Of a DNA stretch of 64,000 nt, positions 28,199 through 35,411 are shown one piece after another; position 1 is the stretch's first letter, and every line of letters starts with the position of its first letter. The stretch covers positions 62,001 through 126,000 of the IMG/VR virus record IMGVR_UViG_3300024180_000002; one strand, given 5' to 3'. A model generated the notes under the pieces. The model did no database searches. It had not been told where the DNA came from and saw nothing but the letters and a program-made list of their open reading frames with translations. Position numbers and translations under genes: made by a program. The stretch is from a virus.

Positions 28199-28731
28199 GG
28201 TTGATCACTTTTTATACCAAGCTGTTTTCCAAAAAGAGTAGGTCCGTAACATGCCCAAAATCCCGCCTTAGTCGGATCCATCTTAGCCATTTTATCACAA
28301 CCGTGTCTAGCCCAAAAGTTAGCTGCTCTTCCCGGGTCGTCGTTCTTAATAGTAGATGAAGGATCTCCCCATTCTAATTTCTTAGCAATGATGTTTCCTT
28401 CTTTATCAGTTCTTCCACTATTTCTGTAAACTATGAATTTCTTATTTCCACCCCTTGTTGGTGAATCTAATTTTACATTCTTTTGATTTCCTCCTCTAGG
28501 TTTATAGACTGCTTTAGTTCCTACTTCTAGATTTTTAGCCATCCATCCTGAAGGACCCTTTAAGATAATATTGTTTTTATCCCAATATTGCTTTACTTCT
28601 TCAAATAATTCAATATATGCATCGCTTCCTAAACGAAAGAATGAATTAGTAAGATCTAATCCTTCTTCAATGTGAGCTTTTAATTCGGGGGAAACTTCGT
28701 TCCAATCTTCAAATGTCTTTATAAACTTCAT
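28192..28731 (-). CDS. Hypothetical protein with RHxC/GFWAC C-terminal motif
   Basis: A 179-residue protein beginning MKFIKTFEDWNEVS (capsid-targeting-like pattern). The C-terminal 45 residues carry a distinct pair of motifs, FWARHGCDKMAKMDPTKAGF followed by WACYG, which I have seen as a recurring small viral domain (R-H-x-C ... G-Y/F-W-x-C) of unknown function, perhaps metal-binding. A Gly/Lys-rich middle suggests nucleic-acid contact. A GATATATA box lies only 5 bases upstream of the ATG. Confidence 0.55.
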   Translation of the reverse strand: MKFIKTFEDWNEVSPELKAHIEEGLDLTNSFFRLGSDAYIELFEEVKQYWDKNNIILKGPSGWMAKNLEVGTKAVYKPRGGNQKNVKLDSPTRGGNKKFIVYRNSGRTDKEGNIIAKKLEWGDPSSTIKNDDPGRAANFWARHGCDKMAKMDPTKAGFWACYGPTLFGKQLGIKSDQPW

Positions 28732-28735
28732 AACT

Positions 28736-28743
28736 TATATATC
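28736..28743 (-). promoter_or_regulatory. GATATATA element just upstream of ATG
   Basis: An exact GATATATA in the coding direction, only four bases (AGTT) before the ATG. If it is a -10 box, the mRNA would be almost leaderless; it may instead act in the message. Confidence 0.35.
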
Positions 28744-29675
28744 TATGATAGAACGAGCTCCTTTAAAAACTCCTGCTTGTATCGCTGTAGGGCAAGTTCT
28801 TTCGCCTTTGCTTCGAGTTCGATATCTAGATCCATACCATACGTTTCAATGTGATCATATACATAATCAGCATGTGCACGTTTATTGCCTTGTGTAGCAT
28901 CTTCGTGTATTTGTTTACATGAAGAATAGTGGCATAGTTGGCGAATTCCTTTAGGCCATGATTTAGCTGCAAGTTCTAGAGCTTCTTTTTCTGGCATTGA
29001 ATCTTCGTAGCACCAGTGATGATGATAGTCAAATGTGATTGGAGTTTTACCCGTTAATAGATGTATGTCATATAAATCCTGTACCGAATACTGTGCTGTT
29101 TTGTCATCGTTTTCGATAACTAGACGATTCGCTGCACCTGGAGTAAGTCGCTTGAAATTTTCAGCAAATCTTTTCTTAGTAGCTTCTTTATCGTCGTAGG
29201 TTCCGCCGATGTGAATATTGATAGCAGCATAAGGAGTTTGTGGTAAATCTAGCATATCCATTATTTCGCCGTGTTGACGTAAATCTTTAAGGGCTTTGAT
29301 AACTACCTTTTCATTCGGAGAAGCAAGAACATTGAAAGGACCTGGATGGAATGTCAATCTTTGGCCATATTGTTTAGCAAGTTTACCTGCACCTTTCATT
29401 AGATTACACACTTTGTCATAATCAGGAAGTTCAGATAATTCGTATTCCGACATCCATGGAAATAGATTACTTGACATACGATACATTGTTATGTCGTTCT
29501 TGTAATTCCACTTGATAATTTCTATCATGTCCTTGATATTTAACACTGCAAGTTCTGATGCGTATTTAATACCTTTTTCCATGAAGGTTCTTTTAATCAT
29601 TTTTCTACCAACATATATGTTCGATTCTTTTTTAAGAGTCATGTTGATACAACAATATCCGTAGTCTGCTGCCAT
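28743..29675 (-). CDS. uvsE: UV-damage endonuclease (UvdE/UvsE family)
   Basis: A 310-residue TIM-barrel repair endonuclease of the UVDE family, which nicks DNA 5' of pyrimidine dimers and other distortions. Family motifs are visible: GYCCINM at residues 6-12, a YRMSSNLFPW segment near 65-74, TFHPGPFNVL near 108-117, INIHIGGTYDD near 152-162, LVIENDD near 184-190, and ITFDYHHHW near 212-220, supplying the metal-binding His/Glu/Asp residues. Length is normal. It gives the phage excision repair independent of UvrABC, analogous to T4 DenV. Placed with no promoter of its own, 10 bases from the gene upstream. Confidence 0.88.
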   Translation of the reverse strand: MAADYGYCCINMTLKKESNIYVGRKMIKRTFMEKGIKYASELAVLNIKDMIEIIKWNYKNDITMYRMSSNLFPWMSEYELSELPDYDKVCNLMKGAGKLAKQYGQRLTFHPGPFNVLASPNEKVVIKALKDLRQHGEIMDMLDLPQTPYAAINIHIGGTYDDKEATKKRFAENFKRLTPGAANRLVIENDDKTAQYSVQDLYDIHLLTGKTPITFDYHHHWCYEDSMPEKEALELAAKSWPKGIRQLCHYSSCKQIHEDATQGNKRAHADYVYDHIETYGMDLDIELEAKAKELALQRYKQEFLKELVLS

Positions 29676-29685
29676 ATATTTTATA

Positions 29686-29928
29686 TTAAGAGTTTGTATT
29701 AAGTTTCTTTTTTACTTCTTTGACCGTTCGTTCGGCCATGCATGCTTCTTCTAACGTAAATACATCGAAATCCATAAAAAGTAATCGGTCTTCAGTCTGA
29801 ACAAACAGATTGTCACCAATTACTTCATATCCATTTTGTCTGTATACTACACTGTCTTCTATTCGTACGACATGAGTCGTGCCTTCGATTCTAGCAATGC
29901 GTTCATACATTGAAATCATTAGTCCCAT
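29686..29928 (-). CDS. Small hypothetical protein
   Basis: An 80-residue protein, predicted beta-rich then helical (EACMAERTVKEVKKKL at the C-terminus). It overlaps the gene upstream by 10 bases, so translation is coupled, and precedes the UV endonuclease gene by 10 bases. The first methionine is used here; a second at residue 4 and a third at residue 7 are possible. Unknown function. Confidence 0.5.
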   Translation of the reverse strand: MGLMISMYERIARIEGTTHVVRIEDSVVYRQNGYEVIGDNLFVQTEDRLLFMDFDVFTLEEACMAERTVKEVKKKLNTNS

Positions 29929-30332
29929 TGCTTTTCAAATTCGTACCAATGATCTGTTTCTGCACAACACTTGAGTCCGTCGACAATAAGCATATCAATT
30001 TCAGAAGCGGAGAGAGTGTCGAACCATGCGCTAATGATACCTTCTAAAAGAGGAAGAGTTTCCTCAGATGTCATTGAATTGCGACCCATGTTAGAATAAA
30101 TGTATTCTTCCTGTGCTTGTCTAACAATTGCTCCACCAATTCTAATTGCTACATCACCGTTATCGTTAAATCGCCTTCCTGAAAAGTATTCGCCATCTCC
30201 GAACTTTTCGAAAATATCCTTTTCTGGATGTCTCATTTTAAAGATTCCAATTTGAGTAGTGAGATGTGGGATAATAGATTTTGCAGGTTCATACCAACTA
30301 ATTCCGTTTGCTTTGATTGATTCTAAGTTCAT
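29919..30332 (-). CDS. Hypothetical protein
   Basis: A 137-residue protein of unknown family: helical ends around a central basic segment (GEYFSGRRFNDNGDVAIRIG) and a C-terminus rich in Cys, Trp and acidic residues (CCAETDHWYEFEKQW). It is directly preceded by the first copy of the triplicated leader element, and so probably opens the transcription unit that contains the UV endonuclease. Confidence 0.5.
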   Translation of the reverse strand: MNLESIKANGISWYEPAKSIIPHLTTQIGIFKMRHPEKDIFEKFGDGEYFSGRRFNDNGDVAIRIGGAIVRQAQEEYIYSNMGRNSMTSEETLPLLEGIISAWFDTLSASEIDMLIVDGLKCCAETDHWYEFEKQWD

Positions 30333-30350
30333 GTGTTTGTTTTAATTATT

Positions 30351-30410
30351 AATTACTATACTAATATAAGCAAAATACTTGAGATAAAAAAACATTTTAC
30401 TGTTTATTTT
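30351..30410 (-). promoter_or_regulatory. Triplicated leader/promoter element, copy 1
   Basis: About 60 bases that recur nearly unchanged at 30788 and 36662. In the coding direction the shared core reads TTTTTTTATCTCA, a short variable stretch, then TTTTGCTTATATTAGTATAG and TAATTA. It ends 19 bases before a start codon. Identical placement upstream of three unrelated genes suggests a conserved (early?) promoter. Confidence 0.6.
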
Positions 30411-30547
30411 TAATCTTCTTTATTTTTATGCTTATTCTTTCTTCGATACTTTTTCTTGTTTCTCACAGGAGTAGGCATACGAAGGGCATCAAGCCACTCT
30501 TGTAATGTTAAATTTACTTCTTTTAATTTCTTACCCTTGTTTTCCAT
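30410..30547 (-). CDS. Very small basic protein (45 residues)
   Basis: A 45-residue reading frame reading MENKGKKLKEVNLTLQEWL at the start and ending in a strongly basic Lys/Arg tail. It is supported by a TAATG overlap of its start with the stop of the gene upstream and by exact abutment to leader copy 1 downstream, leaving no unexplained gap. The motif LTLQEWLDALRMP suggests a short helix plus a nucleic-acid-binding tail. Function unknown. Confidence 0.5.
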   Translation of the reverse strand: MENKGKKLKEVNLTLQEWLDALRMPTPVRNKKKYRRKNKHKNKED

Positions 30548-30771
30548 TACCTTTCTAAGATTACAAAATCTCCAAACGCTTCGTCAAATACCTTAATAAG
30601 ATTTTCATAGTCTCCTCCTGTCATTTGAGAATAAAGAGTTTCCCAATCCTTTCCAAGATCTTTTGAAAAACTTTTTGCGTAGGCTAATAGCATGAAGGCA
30701 TTTCCTTCAGGACCCGTTAAGTCGATTATTACAGGATTTGATTGATGTTTGTGAAGTTTTTTTCTGATCAT
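30547..30771 (-). CDS. Small conserved-looking phage protein
   Basis: A 74-residue protein with a recognisable IDLTGPEGNAFMLLAYAK segment (residues 16-33), the type of short alpha/beta protein recurring in T4-like and other phages with unknown role. The second half is an acidic helix. Preceded by leader copy 2 (17 bases upstream of its ATG) and coupled to the 45-residue gene by a TAATG overlap. Confidence 0.6.
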   Translation of the reverse strand: MIRKKLHKHQSNPVIIDLTGPEGNAFMLLAYAKSFSKDLGKDWETLYSQMTGGDYENLIKVFDEAFGDFVILER

Positions 30772-30787
30772 TATTATTGCTTGATTG

Positions 30788-30857
30788 ATTACTATACTAA
30801 TATAAGCAAAAAATCTGAGATAAAAAAACTTTTAGCTGTTTATTTTCAAAAAACTTT
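30788..30857 (-). promoter_or_regulatory. Triplicated leader/promoter element, copy 2
   Basis: Second copy of the 60-70 base element, nearly identical to the copy at 36662 over its whole length, including the TTTTTTGAAAATAAACAG upstream part. It ends 16 bases before the ATG of the 74-residue gene and starts about 20 bases after the amidotransferase stop. Confidence 0.65.
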
Positions 30858-30876
30858 TGGTTATAACCAGAAGTTA

Positions 30877-31473
30877 TTACAAAAACTTATGGTACAGTTT
30901 ACCTAAAGGATATTCGTTATCTTCTGACTCCATCTTTTCAGGATGCCATTGAACTGCCCATATCTTTTTATCTAAGTCTTCGAATCCTTCAACTACAGAA
31001 TATAATGGATATGAAAGATGTGTAGCTTTGAAGTTTTTAGCTAGTATATTACAGTGTTGATGATGCCTAGAATTAACACTAGTTAATGTTCCATTTAAAT
31101 CTTCAACCGTATGGAATTGAGATGGCTTCCCGCTATGATCAACGTCTTCTGAAAAGTCAGCTGCTTTATGATCTTCTACTATTGCATCAGATAAATCTTC
31201 TACCGTTCCTCCAAAATAATGATTTAGGATTTGCATTCCTCTACATATTCCTAATATTCTATTATTAGAATCCAGGGCCTGTTTAATCCATACGAATTCT
31301 TTAGCGTCCCTTTCTTCGTCTTTTCCAATGTCTGCTCCTCCACATAATAGTAAAGGGCCTTTGACCTTGCGTCTAAGATCTAGCCATATTATTTCATGGT
31401 TGTAATGTGAAAGCCAGAGTCGAATTGCCTCTTTTTCCTTTATTCCCCTTGGAGGTGCTACGTAAATAGTCAT
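30877..31473 (-). CDS. Class-I glutamine amidotransferase / peptidase C26-like
   Basis: A 198-residue single-domain enzyme of the gamma-glutamyl hydrolase / PuuD branch. The nucleophile elbow GICRGMQ sits at residues 75-81 (Cys77), an LLLCGGADIG oxyanion segment at 41-50, and the catalytic His-Glu pair in VQWHPEK near residue 175. Members hydrolyse gamma-glutamyl amides or supply ammonia. No synthetase domain is fused. With an amidoligase-like gene (12563) and an ATP-grasp gene (38501), a make/break gamma-glutamyl or peptide-tag pathway is possible. A terminator hairpin ends 3 bases before the ATG, which may attenuate expression. Confidence 0.82.
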   Translation of the reverse strand: MTIYVAPPRGIKEKEAIRLWLSHYNHEIIWLDLRRKVKGPLLLCGGADIGKDEERDAKEFVWIKQALDSNNRILGICRGMQILNHYFGGTVEDLSDAIVEDHKAADFSEDVDHSGKPSQFHTVEDLNGTLTSVNSRHHQHCNILAKNFKATHLSYPLYSVVEGFEDLDKKIWAVQWHPEKMESEDNEYPLGKLYHKFL

Positions 31474-31475
31474 AA

Positions 31476-31498
31476 TAAAAACCCAATGAATTTGGGTT
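31476..31498 (-). terminator. Terminator or attenuator hairpin before amidotransferase
   Basis: In the coding direction AACCCAA, a short ATTCA loop, TTGGGTT and then TTTATT. It follows the stop of the gene upstream by 13 bases, and its T-run touches the amidotransferase start codon, so it could both end one message and limit read-through to the next. Confidence 0.7.
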
Positions 31499-31510
31499 AT
31501 TTTTAAAAAG

Positions 31511-32068
31511 CTAGGATTTGAAAAGGTTGTTTACCTGATCAACGATATCTTTTCCTTTATAAGATGCCTTAAAATGTTTAAGCAATTCTTTCTTAGCTTT
31601 CTTTTTATCAGAAGATGATAAATTGTCAAATCTGTCTATAATAGAAGAATTGTTATCTTTTGCGGCTCTATATTGTCCACCATCATCGATGTATTGTGCA
31701 TATAGATCGTATGATTTAAAGTATTTTAAGAATAATTCTAGATCAGATAAGATTTCTTTTTCTAGTTGATTCTTTAATTTTCTATAGATGGTTTTCTTTT
31801 TGTTATAGTAATATTCCCATCCATCATTTTCTTGCATTCTCCATCCACTTACTTTATACATGTGGATTGTATCTTTAGAAGATAATTTGATTTCAAATTT
31901 AATACCCTTGTCAGTTGAAAGATCTTCAATGCTTTTAAGCATATCTTCCTTAGGTAATAATCTCGCCATAATCCATTCAACTTCCTGTTTCATTTCTTCA
32001 GGAGAACCCCAGTTCTTTTTGAAATCGTTATATGCGTAATACTTTTCGAATGTCATTAGATGTTTCAT
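31511..32068 (-). CDS. Hypothetical protein with capsid-targeting-like N-terminus
   Basis: A 185-residue, Lys-rich, mostly helical protein starting MKHLMTFEKYYAYNDF, the pattern M-K-H-x-x-x-F-E shared with other proteins here. No family recognised; the C-terminus (KKAKKELLKHFKASYKGKD) is strongly basic and could bind DNA. A GATATATA box lies five bases before the ATG, exactly as in the gene at 28192. Candidate internal virion protein. Confidence 0.5.
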   Translation of the reverse strand: MKHLMTFEKYYAYNDFKKNWGSPEEMKQEVEWIMARLLPKEDMLKSIEDLSTDKGIKFEIKLSSKDTIHMYKVSGWRMQENDGWEYYYNKKKTIYRKLKNQLEKEILSDLELFLKYFKSYDLYAQYIDDGGQYRAAKDNNSSIIDRFDNLSSSDKKKAKKELLKHFKASYKGKDIVDQVNNLFKS

Positions 32069-32072
32069 ACTC

Positions 32073-32080
32073 TATATATC
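32073..32080 (-). promoter_or_regulatory. GATATATA element just upstream of ATG
   Basis: An exact GATATATA followed by GAGT and the ATG. The same unusually short spacing is seen at 28736. It overlaps the last base of the stop of the glycosyltransferase gene. Confidence 0.35.
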
Positions 32081-32805
32081 TATCCTACGAATCCAGGATC
32101 TCCAGCTCTTCTATCCCATCCGATATGTTTGACATATCCATCATTATCGTCCACTGATAAACTAACAACTATAAAACCCTGATCTCTATACCAGTGATCT
32201 ACGAGATGTTCTCTAACCATTCCCGTGTACCCGTTATTTAATAGTCTATAGTCGCTCATTCTTTTTAAGCCTGGATTCCAGCTAAATCCCATATAATCCC
32301 TGACTATCATGGGAGTACCATCTTCGTTCAAGTCTCCTGTTGAAAAACTGGCAGGAAGAACAGCTCTAACTTTCATTCCGTTTAATTCAAATACTCTTTC
32401 AGATATTTTATTTAAAATCCTATCGTTCTTTGGGCGTATCCATGCTTGTAATATTTTTTCACTAGCAGAGAGAATTCTAATAGAATCTTCGATAAATCCA
32501 TGTCTATAGAATTCCCAATCTTCTTCACAATGAAAAACATATTTAGTAGTTACGGTAGAGTATGCTTTATCTATTGACTTTGACTGTCCTAGTTTATTTT
32601 CATTAAACATAAACTCTAAAGAGTTATTATACTTCTTATTAAGCTCATTACATGCATCAAATACTTCTTCCTGTGCAGAGTCCTCTGTTATAATAAATCT
32701 TTCAATTGGATATGTGTTGAATTTAAAAAAAGAGTCTAGTGTTTTTTCTAAAAGATCAACTCTTCCACATGAGGTAAGAACAACTGTAACTGAATTTATT
32801 TCCAT
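32080..32805 (-). CDS. Family-2-like glycosyltransferase
   Basis: A 241-residue GT-A fold enzyme. The N-terminus VTVVLTSCGRVDLLEKTLDS is the usual nucleotide-sugar-binding start of family 2. A variant DxD-like acidic cluster appears in FHCEEDWEF (about residues 93-101), where E-E-D replaces D-x-D. The C-terminal region contains RREHLVDHWYR-type aromatic and basic residues. Its substrate could be a virion protein, modified DNA or host glycan. It is one of at least five glycosyltransferase genes in the window. Overlaps the membrane-protein gene upstream by 10 bases. Confidence 0.75.
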   Translation of the reverse strand: MEINSVTVVLTSCGRVDLLEKTLDSFFKFNTYPIERFIITEDSAQEEVFDACNELNKKYNNSLEFMFNENKLGQSKSIDKAYSTVTTKYVFHCEEDWEFYRHGFIEDSIRILSASEKILQAWIRPKNDRILNKISERVFELNGMKVRAVLPASFSTGDLNEDGTPMIVRDYMGFSWNPGLKRMSDYRLLNNGYTGMVREHLVDHWYRDQGFIVVSLSVDDNDGYVKHIGWDRRAGDPGFVG

Positions 32806-33137
32806 AGTATTTGTATCGATATTAAAATAAGGGTTAATAATAGAGACACTCCGGTCTTCGCCGTGATACCTTCATTCATAAAGTAATAAGTCATAGCAGT
32901 AAATATAAGAATACCACTAGCAAAACCTATGAATCTTCCAGGCCAAAGTAAACCGTCAAAGTGCTCAACAACCATCTGTGTTGCTTTAATTAAAATGTAA
33001 CTAATAATAGAACCCATTCCAATGGCAACTGGCCATGGGTTTTTCTTAAACCAGGGCCATACAAATTGTCCATTAGTTTGAATCCAAATAAGTCCTTGCC
33101 CTAAGAGGAATAATAAAAAGCCGTAAAAAAGTTTCAT
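32796..33137 (-). CDS. Small integral membrane protein
   Basis: A 113-residue hydrophobic protein with three or four membrane segments (about residues 3-20, 37-52, 65-83 and 92-111) and little else. It resembles the many small phage membrane proteins of unknown role (holin-like, superinfection exclusion, or metabolite passage), but there is no adjacent lysis enzyme. Its ATG overlaps the RNase HII stop by one base. Confidence 0.6.
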   Translation of the reverse strand: MKLFYGFLLFLLGQGLIWIQTNGQFVWPWFKKNPWPVAIGMGSIISYILIKATQMVVEHFDGLLWPGRFIGFASGILIFTAMTYYFMNEGITAKTGVSLLLTLILISIQILWK

Positions 33138-33766
33138 TAGAATAATGAATTAGTAGTAGTTAATAGATGTGATATAAATGAAGGCCTATGTGAATCACTG
33201 GCTCCCATTTCCTTTATTGCAGTTATATGTTGCTTTGTTCCATATCCTTTATTAGAATTCCATCCATATCCTGGAGTTTCTTCATCTAATTCTTTCATTA
33301 ACATATCTCTACTTGTTTTAGCAAGTATGGATGCAGCAGCGATAGAACTATATTTATTATCTCCACCTATTACGGTTTTAAAAGGTATTCCTTCATATCC
33401 GTGGAATTGATCTCCATCCACTAATATAAAATTAAATGAATTGTCAATAGTGTTTAGACATTCTTTCATTCCTAGAAGAGTAGCCTTTAATATGTTAGTA
33501 GATTCTATTGTTTCCGTATCTATATGCTGAACGCTATACGCAATTGCGTTATCTAATACTATTTCCCTAGCCTCTTTTCTTTGAGATTCATTTAGCAATT
33601 TAGAATCTTTTATTAAAGGATGGTTAAATCCATACGGCATAATAACCGCAGATACTGTAACTGGGCCTGCCAAGGCACCTCGACCTGCTTCGTCTATTCC
33701 AACTTCAACGATACTTCTATCGTCATTATAACTTCCTTTAAGTAAGATGTGTTTTGCTTTCTCCAT
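33137..33766 (-). CDS. rnhB: Ribonuclease HII
   Basis: RNase H type 2, which cuts RNA in RNA/DNA hybrids and removes misincorporated ribonucleotides or primers. Motif GIDEAGRGALAGP near residues 23-35 supplies the first catalytic Asp-Glu pair, DGD in the middle the next Asp, and SIAAASILAKTSRD contains the typical A-A-x-I-x-A-K segment, followed by a GYGTKQH motif and S-H-R-P-S-F near the C-terminus. I take the ATG at 33766 (209 residues) because an upstream in-frame ATG at 33793 lies before a TATAAC box. Length is normal. It probably serves phage replication. Confidence 0.92.
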   Translation of the reverse strand: MEKAKHILLKGSYNDDRSIVEVGIDEAGRGALAGPVTVSAVIMPYGFNHPLIKDSKLLNESQRKEAREIVLDNAIAYSVQHIDTETIESTNILKATLLGMKECLNTIDNSFNFILVDGDQFHGYEGIPFKTVIGGDNKYSSIAAASILAKTSRDMLMKELDEETPGYGWNSNKGYGTKQHITAIKEMGASDSHRPSFISHLLTTTNSLF

Positions 33767-33807
33767 ATTAAGTTTTATAGGAGTTATACACACATTTAGT
33801 GAAATGT

Positions 33808-34536
33808 TTATTTAGGCTCGTGGTTTTCCTTCCACTTATCGTATCTCTTTACAACTTCCTGAAGGATCTTTGCTCTAACAATATCTTTTTCAGTAAATTC
33901 ATGCACACCTATTCCTTTAATACCTGTCATTAATTCAGTAAACGAAGGTAAACCAACATTGGCTTTAGATATATCATGCTGGCTAACGTCTCCTGTTACT
34001 ATAACCTTAGAGTCTTTACCCATTCTTGTTACAAATAACATTAACTGCTTGAACGTTGCATTCTGTGCTTCATCTAATACCATTAATGATCCGTCAAATG
34101 TATCACCTCTCATATAAGCCATTGGCCTAAATACAATAACTTCTTTCTCTACGAGAGTTTGTGCTATTTCAGATCCTACTATTTTTGTAATGTTCGATAT
34201 GTATGATTGCATGAATGGATCTATCTTGTCTGCGATATCTCCTGGTAAAAATCCTAACTTTTCACCTGCTTCCTGGATGGGTTTACATAATACTATTTGT
34301 GAAATCTCTTTTCTAGCTAAGAGGAGGAGTGCAGTATAACATGCTGTAAATGTTTTGGATGTTCCAGCTGGACCTGTGCAAAACGTTATCTGATTCTCTA
34401 GTATTGTGTTTGTATATTTCTTTTGGGATTGTCTTAATTGTACTCCTTTTAATTCTGCTTCTTTTATTCCGTATCTTCTTCTTCTAGGTCCATCGGAACT
34501 AGATGAAGATTTATTGTTTGAATTGTTTCTGCTCAT
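33808..34536 (-). CDS. phoH: PhoH-like ATPase
   Basis: A 242-residue PhoH-family P-loop ATPase, related to helicase cores and common in large phages. Walker A reads GPAGTSKT (about residues 54-61), Walker B is LMVLDEAQNAT (about 150-160), and the VTGDVSQHD segment (about 175-183) gives the sensor motif. Ser/Asn-rich first 20 residues are a phage-specific tail. Role unknown but likely RNA-associated; neighbours (RNase HII, bS21, DnaJ-like) suit nucleic-acid or translation control. Confidence 0.9.
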   Translation of the reverse strand: MSRNNSNNKSSSSSDGPRRRRYGIKEAELKGVQLRQSQKKYTNTILENQITFCTGPAGTSKTFTACYTALLLLARKEISQIVLCKPIQEAGEKLGFLPGDIADKIDPFMQSYISNITKIVGSEIAQTLVEKEVIVFRPMAYMRGDTFDGSLMVLDEAQNATFKQLMLFVTRMGKDSKVIVTGDVSQHDISKANVGLPSFTELMTGIKGIGVHEFTEKDIVRAKILQEVVKRYDKWKENHEPK

Positions 34537-34550
34537 CGAGTTTAATTTTT

Positions 34551-34808
34551 TTAGTCTCCTGCCATTATTACCGTTTTTTTAAGCTGCAATAACGTATCAC
34601 ATTTTTCATACTCCTCAAGTTCTTCAAAATATTCTATAATAATATCTATGAACTTGCTTCTTTGTCCTTCGCCATGAGGGATTTCTATCGTATTCTTGCC
34701 TTCGCTGAATACAACAAATCTATTAATGGTTTTAGTAAAATTTCTTGTGATAGTATAATAGCTTGATCTCATCAATGCGTCTTTGTCATCACTAAAAGAT
34801 TCCTTCAT
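34551..34808 (-). CDS. Small UVR-like hairpin protein
   Basis: An 85-residue protein ending in a helical hairpin with EELEEYEKCDTLLQLKK, the same pattern as the products at 35106, 36362 and 57594. The UVR motif of ClpC, McsA and UvrB/C has this shape (Y/F-E-K-A-A/C-x-L-R/K). The N-terminal part is a small beta/alpha domain. I use the ATG at 34808; an in-frame TTG at 34850 lies inside the leader, which also contains a GAGAT/ATCTC inverted repeat at 34832-34848. Possible adaptor or regulator; see findings. Confidence 0.6.
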   Translation of the reverse strand: MKESFSDDKDALMRSSYYTITRNFTKTINRFVVFSEGKNTIEIPHGEGQRSKFIDIIIEYFEELEEYEKCDTLLQLKKTVIMAGD

Positions 34809-34914
34809 TACAAAGTATATTTTTTTATATCGAGATATTAATAATCTCAATTTATATATTTAATTCCGGTAAGGTCTAAGGTAAAATGAAGTAAAAAAAT
34901 ATGTTATTATATTT

Positions 34915-35112
34915 CTACTTGTCCTTGTTTTCGGCGTTAGATTTCTTTTGAAGATATATTGCCTTTTGGAACTTAAGTCTCTTTAATGCAGAGGGCTTCG
35001 TATATTGCTTTTCATCTCTAACCTTTTTCATCTGTTTGGTCTTAATGGTTTTACGCTTATACTGTTTTAAAGCTTTTTCTATATTCCCTTTATCTACATT
35101 AATTATTAACAT
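34915..35112 (-). CDS. rpsU: Ribosomal protein bS21-like
   Basis: A 65-residue basic protein with the bS21 layout: MLIINVDKGNIEKALKQYKR (strand then helix), KVRDEKQYTKPS, and a C-terminal basic helix with Tyr53. The spacing follows Bacteroidetes bS21, where the C-terminal Tyr region helps cover the 16S anti-Shine-Dalgarno sequence. bS21 joins the 30S subunit late and affects start-site choice. Phage copies are known from metagenomes. No Shine-Dalgarno precedes this gene, unlike the host gene in Flavobacterium, which is thought to be controlled through one. It overlaps the start of the stop region of the gene upstream by 7 bases. Confidence 0.85.
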   Translation of the reverse strand: MLIINVDKGNIEKALKQYKRKTIKTKQMKKVRDEKQYTKPSALKRLKFQKAIYLQKKSNAENKDK

Positions 35113-35411
35113 ATATTGCTTATGATTTTTTTAAGTTCATGGCATCTTTCATATTCTTCTTGTTCTGCGAAATATTTGATAACCGTTTCTAGTGCTGCTA
35201 TTTTTTCTTCTTTAGGAGAATTATTGTTTAATGCTCCCATTTCATTTTCAATTATAGCCTTATAAATTAAGTCCATCATTATCTCTTTGGATGATGATTT
35301 CAATTTTTCAATAAACGCGATTGATTCTACGCTGTTGTTAACTTCAAATTCTGGATTATTTCTATTGGTATCTGAATTATCCCATTCGTCAAAATCTGGT
35401 AAATCATTCAT
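35106..35411 (-). CDS. Small UVR-like hairpin protein
   Basis: A 101-residue acidic protein. The C-terminal 35 residues (KYFAEQEEYERCHELKKIIS) form the helical hairpin shared by four small proteins of this window. The N-terminal half is acidic and probably disordered (Asp/Asn-rich). It overlaps bS21 by 7 bases and the DnaJ-like gene by 8, so it is co-translated with a ribosomal protein and a chaperone. Function unknown; adaptor-like roles are suggested by the UVR resemblance. Confidence 0.65.
   Translation of the reverse strand: MNDLPDFDEWDNSDTNRNNPEFEVNNSVESIAFIEKLKSSSKEIMMDLIYKAIIENEMGALNNNSPKEEKIAALETVIKYFAEQEEYERCHELKKIISNIC

Noticed and set aside
32796-33137. Holin call for the small membrane protein
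   Set aside because: Membrane topology alone is not specific, and no endolysin or spanin gene is adjacent.
34809-34850. TTG start extending the UVR-like protein at 34551
   Set aside because: The segment is leader-like, with an inverted repeat and AT boxes; an ATG with normal leader follows at 34808.
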